DNA of 15,175 bases, from contig JAJRTI010000052.1 of assembly GCA_024278415.1 (NCBI GenBank), positions 1 to 15,175 of the forward strand, written 5' to 3'. Position 1 is the first letter of the stretch. The number at the start of each line of letters is the position of its first letter. Shown here piece by piece: positions 12,051-15,175 of this stretch. The notes below the pieces were generated by a model. The model was not told where the DNA came from, did not search any database, and saw only the letters and a program-made list of their open reading frames with translations. The position numbers were made by a program, and so were the translations under genes. This stretch comes from Planctomycetota bacterium. Lineage in GTDB: Bacteria; Planctomycetota; Brocadiia; JAJRTI01.

Positions 12051-13004
12051 CTAGTCCCACTCCAGCAGCACCTTGATCGCGCCGTCCTTGTTGCCGTCCA
12101 TCGCGGTGTCCATGGCTTGCGCGAGTTCGGTATGCGGGAAGCGGTGCGTGATGAGCGGGTCCACGTTCACCTGGCCGCTGAGGATCAGGTCGAACGCGAC
12201 CGGGAAGTCGTCCCAGGCTTGGGTGCTGCCGGTGGAGGTGACCCTGAGCTGCTTGCGGTACATCTCCGCGAAAGGGAACACGAACTCGCTTTCGTGAGGC
12301 ACGCCGAAGAAGAGCAGCTCGCCACGGGTTCTCGCAATGCGCACGCACTGGCGCTGCGTCTCCGGCTCGCCGACCGCCTCCACGACCACGTCGCAGAGTC
12401 TGCCATCGGTTAGTTCGGCCACGCGCTCGACCGTGTCGCATTCCGCTGCGTTGATCGTGTCCGTGGCGCCGACCTGTGCGGCCACGTCGAGCCGGTTCTG
12501 GATCGGGTCGGACACGATGATGCGCTCTGCGCCGCGCACGCGCATGAGTTGCGTCCAGAGCAGGCCGATGCCGCCCTGGCCCACGATGCCGACTGTTTTG
12601 CCTTCGACGTTCGACAGCTTCTTCGCGCCGTTGAGCACGGTGCCGAGCGGCTGTGCGATCACGAGCCGTTCGTCCCCGGTGGGCAACACAGCCGCGTTCG
12701 TCTCGGCTGCGATGAACTGGTCGAGGTACCCGTGCTGCCCACTGGGGATGGCGAGCACTTCGTCGCCTTCGCTGAAATGTGTCGACTTCGACTGCGTCAC
12801 GATGCCGATGGTCTCATGCCAGGGGAAGCCCATGGGGTAGGGGTACTCTGTGCGCCCGGGCATGCCGAACCAAAACGGCCGGTCGCTGCCGCAGATGGTG
12901 TAGACCTTGGGGTGCACGAGAATTTGCCCGTCCTTGATCTCAGGCACGGGCAGGTCGTCGCGCACGTCGATTTGTCGGGGGCCGGTGAGGATGACGCCGA
13001 ACAT
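12051..13004 (-). CDS. Zinc-type medium-chain alcohol/sorbitol dehydrogenase
   Basis: A 317-aa NAD(P)-dependent MDR dehydrogenase. The catalytic zinc site is indicated by ICGSDRPFW (Cys39) and GFPWHETIG (His63-Glu64). The nucleotide-binding loop is VGIVGQGGIGLLWTQLMRVRG, followed by VSDPIQNRLDVAAQVGAT. The four-cysteine lobe of the structural zinc found in classic alcohol dehydrogenases is missing, which explains the shorter length and points to a sugar- or polyol-type member. The start at 13004 is chosen because family sequence (MFGVILTGPRQIDV) begins there and a good promoter lies about 50 bases upstream; the frame is open to 13169, but that would translate the promoter and the repeat. It is first in a likely operon with the URO-D-family gene. 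The substrate is unknown. Confidence 0.92.
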   Translation of the reverse strand: MFGVILTGPRQIDVRDDLPVPEIKDGQILVHPKVYTICGSDRPFWFGMPGRTEYPYPMGFPWHETIGIVTQSKSTHFSEGDEVLAIPSGQHGYLDQFIAAETNAAVLPTGDERLVIAQPLGTVLNGAKKLSNVEGKTVGIVGQGGIGLLWTQLMRVRGAERIIVSDPIQNRLDVAAQVGATDTINAAECDTVERVAELTDGRLCDVVVEAVGEPETQRQCVRIARTRGELLFFGVPHESEFVFPFAEMYRKQLRVTSTGSTQAWDDFPVAFDLILSGQVNVDPLITHRFPHTELAQAMDTAMDGNKDGAIKVLLEWD

Positions 13005-13051
13005 GTGCGGGGGAGTCCATACAGCAGGAAAGGGAAAGCGAAGGAGCGAGC

Positions 13052-13080
13052 ATGATACCCCAGGAGATTGTGTTTGTCGA
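13052..13080 (-). promoter_or_regulatory. Probable promoter of the dehydrogenase/URO-D operon
   Basis: On the minus strand TCGACA (13080-13075), a 17-base gap and TATCAT (13057-13052) match the sigma-70 consensus 5/6 and 5/6. The expected transcript starts near 13045, about 40 bases before the ATG at 13004. The paired repeat at 13097-13168 ends 16 bases upstream of the -35 box. Confidence 0.55.
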
Positions 13081-13096
13081 TGTCCATGTGCCTCCT

Positions 13097-13168
13097 TGCC
13101 TGTAGTGCTCACGTCAGTGAGCCTCCCCACGCGGCTCCAGAGGCTCACTGACGTGAGCACTACAGGCA
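13097..13168. repeat. Paired inverted REP (BIME-like), copy C
   Basis: Perfect 28-bp arms at 13097-13124 and 13141-13168 around a 16-nt spacer. Counted from GTAG to CTAC it spans 13102-13163. Each arm reads GTAGT, then stem GCTCAC, loop GTCA, stem GTGAGC. The stem sequence differs from copies A and B, but the GTAG head, the paired layout and the 16-nt spacer are the same. It lies between the end of the RAYT gene (18 bases away) and the dehydrogenase promoter. Confidence 0.9.
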
Positions 13169-13186
13169 CAGGCGCGGATGCTCGAC

Positions 13187-13810
13187 TCAGAAGTCATCCC
13201 ATCCCTTCCCCATGTTCCGCGGGGGATACTCCAGCCACAGCTCCCGAAGGTACTCACGACCGAACGATTCCAGATAGCCGTGGATGCTGGAGCATGTCCA
13301 TTCGTCTGCCAGTTGCACGTATCCATGCTTGACTGGGTTGGCGTTGATGTAGTTGAGCGATGCATAGTAGTGTCTCTCACCACGAATCCGCCTGTCCCTG
13401 TATCGATACCAGACCTGCCGCCCGGGAGTTCCGTCTTCCCGGTTCCACTGCGTCGCCACTCCGCTATGGAGTTTTCGGACCATGATGCCGAAGGTCTTCA
13501 GCAACGGTACCCGGATGAGTAGGTGGTAGTGGTTGGGTAGGATTGCCCATCCGCTGATCTCCCCGCCCATCTCCAGGACACCCTCCAAGACGCCCTCCAG
13601 CACCGCGACGCGGCGATCTTCGGTCGCCATGATGTGACGATGCTCGTAGTTGGCAGCCACAATGGAGTACCATCCTTCGGGCCCGTCGAAGTGTGGCGGC
13701 GCGTGCCAAGGCAGTCGGTTCTTGCGGCGAAATTCGAGCAACTCTCGGCGTAACACTTCAGCCAAGTCCAACCGTCGGGTACCCGGAATACCGTCAAAGC
13801 TTCCGTGCAA
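13187..13810 (-). CDS. RAYT: REP-associated tyrosine transposase (Y1, IS200-like)
   Basis: Single-strand DNA transposase of the TnpA_REP class, which nicks and joins DNA at REP hairpins through a tyrosine. Visible motifs, counting from 13810: RRKNRLPWHAPPH (28-40), typical of the family; the metal-binding HUH box HYH in AILPNHYHLLIRVP (His94, His96); the likely catalytic Tyr154 in YASLNYINANPVKHGYV; and WTCSSIHGYL (171-180). Length is about 207 aa. The frame is open to 13972, but the first 50 codons of that version are palindromic repeats (13832-13965), so I place the start near TTG 13808-13810; this is uncertain, with no ribosome site seen. Unlike insertion sequences, RAYT genes are usually single-copy and lack their own ends, and this one is flanked by copy C and by a nested palindrome. 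It is a plausible source of all GTAG hairpins in the window. Confidence 0.9.
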   Translation of the reverse strand: MHGSFDGIPGTRRLDLAEVLRRELLEFRRKNRLPWHAPPHFDGPEGWYSIVAANYEHRHIMATEDRRVAVLEGVLEGVLEMGGEISGWAILPNHYHLLIRVPLLKTFGIMVRKLHSGVATQWNREDGTPGRQVWYRYRDRRIRGERHYYASLNYINANPVKHGYVQLADEWTCSSIHGYLESFGREYLRELWLEYPPRNMGKGWDDF

Positions 13811-13831
13811 TGCAGCGTGTTGGGGGTATCT

Positions 13832-13848
13832 GAATCCCAACGGGATTC
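13832..13848. repeat. Small hairpin GAATCCC/GGGATTC
   Basis: A 7-bp stem with loop AAC. The minus-strand core CCCGTTGGG is also the centre of the hairpin at 14030-14048, so the two are related and bracket the nested palindrome. Confidence 0.55.
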
Positions 13849-13858
13849 CGGATATCAG

Positions 13859-14020
13859 CCCAGGGTTCGCGAGCGAAGCTCGCAACCCTGGGTTTTGAGG
13901 CGCACAGCTTCGCTCCCCCCCCTCCATCCGCCCGCCCTGCAGGGCGGGCGGATGGAGGGGGGGGAAGTTCAATAGGACTGCCCTGGCCCCAGGGTAGCGG
14001 CCTGCGGCCGCTACCCTGGG
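13859..14020. repeat. Nested palindrome III beside the RAYT gene
   Basis: The centre is a perfect 52-bp palindrome with no loop (13914-13965, midpoint CTGCAG). At nearly equal distances (21 and 22 nt) stand two outer hairpins with the same ends CCCAGGG/CCCTGGG: 13859-13892 (one bulge) and 13988-14020 (perfect 15-bp stem, loop TGC). The right one is 32/33 identical to 108-140. The RAYT frame, if taken to its longest start, would run through the left half. The interval 13811-14163 holds this element, the two small hairpins, a heptamer array and no gene that I can support. Confidence 0.82.
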
Positions 14021-14029
14021 CTAGAAGCC

Positions 14030-14048
14030 GGAAGCCCGTTGGGCTTCC
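14030..14048. repeat. Small hairpin GGAAGCCC/GGGCTTCC
   Basis: A perfect 8-bp stem with loop GTT, related to 13832-13848 through the shared core CCCGTTGGG. Confidence 0.55.
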
Positions 14049-14136
14049 AAACAGCCTTTCGTCAAGCGGAAATGCTGTCCATCGAACTCGCGCACATTCA
14101 TGGGGCCAACGGCTGTTGCAATCGGCTGAAGTGTTA

Positions 14137-14166
14137 CACTAATCACTGGTCACTGCTCACTGCTCA
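14137..14166. repeat. Heptamer repeat CACTNNT, four units (locus 4)
   Basis: CACTAAT, CACTGGT, CACTGCT and CACTGCT run without gaps into CA at 14165-14166. The TGA of the minus-strand coiled-coil gene (14166-14164) is made by the end of the array. Confidence 0.75.
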
Positions 14167-15174
14167 AGCATCCCCCCGCATCTGGCTCGTCAAGCTCTGG
14201 AACTGCTTTTGGAGCGCTTCGTTCTTGAACTCGCGCAGCGGAGGCAGCTTGAGTCGCATGAGCGCGTCGAAGCTGCGCCGGCCGCTAGTGATGAGCGATG
14301 CCACGTCGCTGCTGAGCTTGACGGTCTTGTACGTATTCTCAGCCGTGGCCAGTGTCTCCAAGACGCGCTCGTTCTCGCGCTCGATCATGCGCGCCTGCTG
14401 CGCGAGATACTCGGCGTAATACTCGGTCGCGCGCTTGGTGAGTAGGTTGGAGTTGATGTTGCCTCGCAACGCTTTGGCGTCGCCGCGGTGCTCGTCGATC
14501 AAGGCCTGCGCCTCCGCAATGTTCCTCTGCGCGCGCCGGCCCAGCTCCTTCAGCTTCGGGATATGCTCGCTGCGGATGGCGTGGATGAACTTCTTCTGCA
14601 CGCGGTCCATCACCTTCACGAGCACCACGTACATGCCGTAGTACCGTTTTGCAGTGACCAAGTCTTCGCCGGTCTGCTCGGTCAGTTTCTGAAGCTGCTC
14701 CGTGACCCTCTTGATGTTGTCGAAGACCGCACACATGGAGATAAAGTCGTCGCCCGACACGGACGACAGCAGGCTCTCGATCGCGTCCGCGTCCAACTCC
14801 AGCCCAATCGCCTTCATCTGCTTGGCGAACTCGGCTTTCAATTCCACGATCTTCTTCTCCGCGTCCGCGATCTTCTTCTCTTCCGCGGAGATGAGTTTCG
14901 CATAGTCCTCCTTCGAACTGCACCACACCTTCTTCACCGCGGAGAGATCAGCTTCCTTGGGCGCGGACACTTGGTCCCGTCGATACTGGTTCAGCCGCTG
15001 CCGGCTCTCCTGCACCTCGCGGTCCAGCCGGCGAAGTTGCTTGCGGCAGTTGTCCAACCCCGACGTGCCGAGCGCAACGATGGCTTCGTCGAGCAACTCA
15101 TCCATCGCGCGCTGGTTGGACTTTTGGTCCGCGCCGATCCACCTCTCCTTGGGCAAGCTCTCTTGCCGATCCAT
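14164..15174 (-). CDS. Coiled-coil protein of unknown function, 5' end probably outside the window
   Basis: At least 336 aa are visible and the frame is open to the window edge. The ATG at 15172-15174 could be the start, but the frame may continue beyond it. The protein is helical and highly charged, with heptad-like stretches at about residues 40-65 (RKQLRRLDREVQESRQRLNQ) and 92-117 (AEEKKIADAEKKIVELKAEF), a hydrophobic patch YYGMYVVLVKVMDRV near the middle, and further helices up to the end. There is no signal peptide, membrane segment or catalytic motif. The C-terminal part (SLITSGRRSFDALMRLKLPPLREF, then LQKQFQSLT) faintly recalls the end of TelA-type toxic-anion-resistance proteins, but I would not assign it. 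The stop codon lies in the heptamer array at 14137-14166. Confidence 0.75.
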   Translation of the reverse strand: MDRQESLPKERWIGADQKSNQRAMDELLDEAIVALGTSGLDNCRKQLRRLDREVQESRQRLNQYRRDQVSAPKEADLSAVKKVWCSSKEDYAKLISAEEKKIADAEKKIVELKAEFAKQMKAIGLELDADAIESLLSSVSGDDFISMCAVFDNIKRVTEQLQKLTEQTGEDLVTAKRYYGMYVVLVKVMDRVQKKFIHAIRSEHIPKLKELGRRAQRNIAEAQALIDEHRGDAKALRGNINSNLLTKRATEYYAEYLAQQARMIERENERVLETLATAENTYKTVKLSSDVASLITSGRRSFDALMRLKLPPLREFKNEALQKQFQSLTSQMRGDA

Positions 15175-15175
15175 C

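Noticed and set aside
1..15175. tRNA, rRNA or known riboswitch
   Set aside because: Reading both strands I found no T-arm-like GTTCGA motif in a cloverleaf context and no rRNA or familiar riboswitch core. A covariance-model scan would be needed to exclude them fully.

Overview
The window is GC-rich bacterial chromosome with 15 protein genes on both strands, no RNA genes that I can see, and an unusual load of small repeats between genes. Several gene types point to a free-living Gram-negative heterotroph near the Planctomycetes, Lentisphaerae or Hydrogenedentota: a receiver/RsbW-type ATPase protein, a non-haem URO-D-family protein, a ceramidase-like zinc protein without a secretion signal, an FGGY sugar kinase beside a cupin isomerase-like protein, and a RAYT transposase. 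That placement is an inference from gene types, not a measurement.

Layout. 1-254: a nested palindrome cluster. 255-2681: an FGGY kinase (minus) divergent from a cupin, D-lyxose-isomerase-like protein (plus), with a 64-nt paired-hairpin repeat in the cupin leader. 2682-3056: a tandem array of 30-bp hairpin units. 3057-5604: a minus-strand run of a response regulator and RsbW-like ATPase (one reading frame cut by a TAA), an Ldh-family dehydrogenase and a secreted protein. 5740-6654: dprA, divergent from ridA-dus (6837-8209, overlapping by ATGA). 8452-9750: the ceramidase-like gene, convergent with a VirB11/PilT-like P-loop ATPase (9769-10578). 10618-10836: a second nested palindrome. 10869-13004: a two-gene minus unit, MDR dehydrogenase then URO-D-family protein. 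13187-13810: a RAYT (REP-associated tyrosine transposase) surrounded by palindromes. 14164-15174: a coiled-coil protein cut by the window end.

The main signal is the repeat system. At least five different hairpin sequences begin with GTAG, or end in CTAC on the other strand. GTAG is the tetranucleotide that marks REP sequences recognised by RAYT enzymes in enterobacteria. Three of them are head-to-head pairs with the same 16-nt spacer (2042-2105, 8206-8269, 13102-13163), the layout of a BIME, and one family is amplified in tandem (2808-3013). The RAYT gene lies among these elements and is the obvious candidate to act on them.

Two further repeat classes are present. Nested palindromes (around 22-140, 10618-10836 and 13859-14020) have a perfect central palindrome flanked by smaller hairpins. 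Heptamer arrays sit exactly at gene borders at four loci and supply the stop codons of three genes.

The most interesting coding anomaly is at 5065-5067: an in-frame TAA stands exactly where the catalytic glutamate of the GHKL N-box should be, followed directly by an ATG. This splits a receiver-ATPase fusion into two adjacent reading frames.
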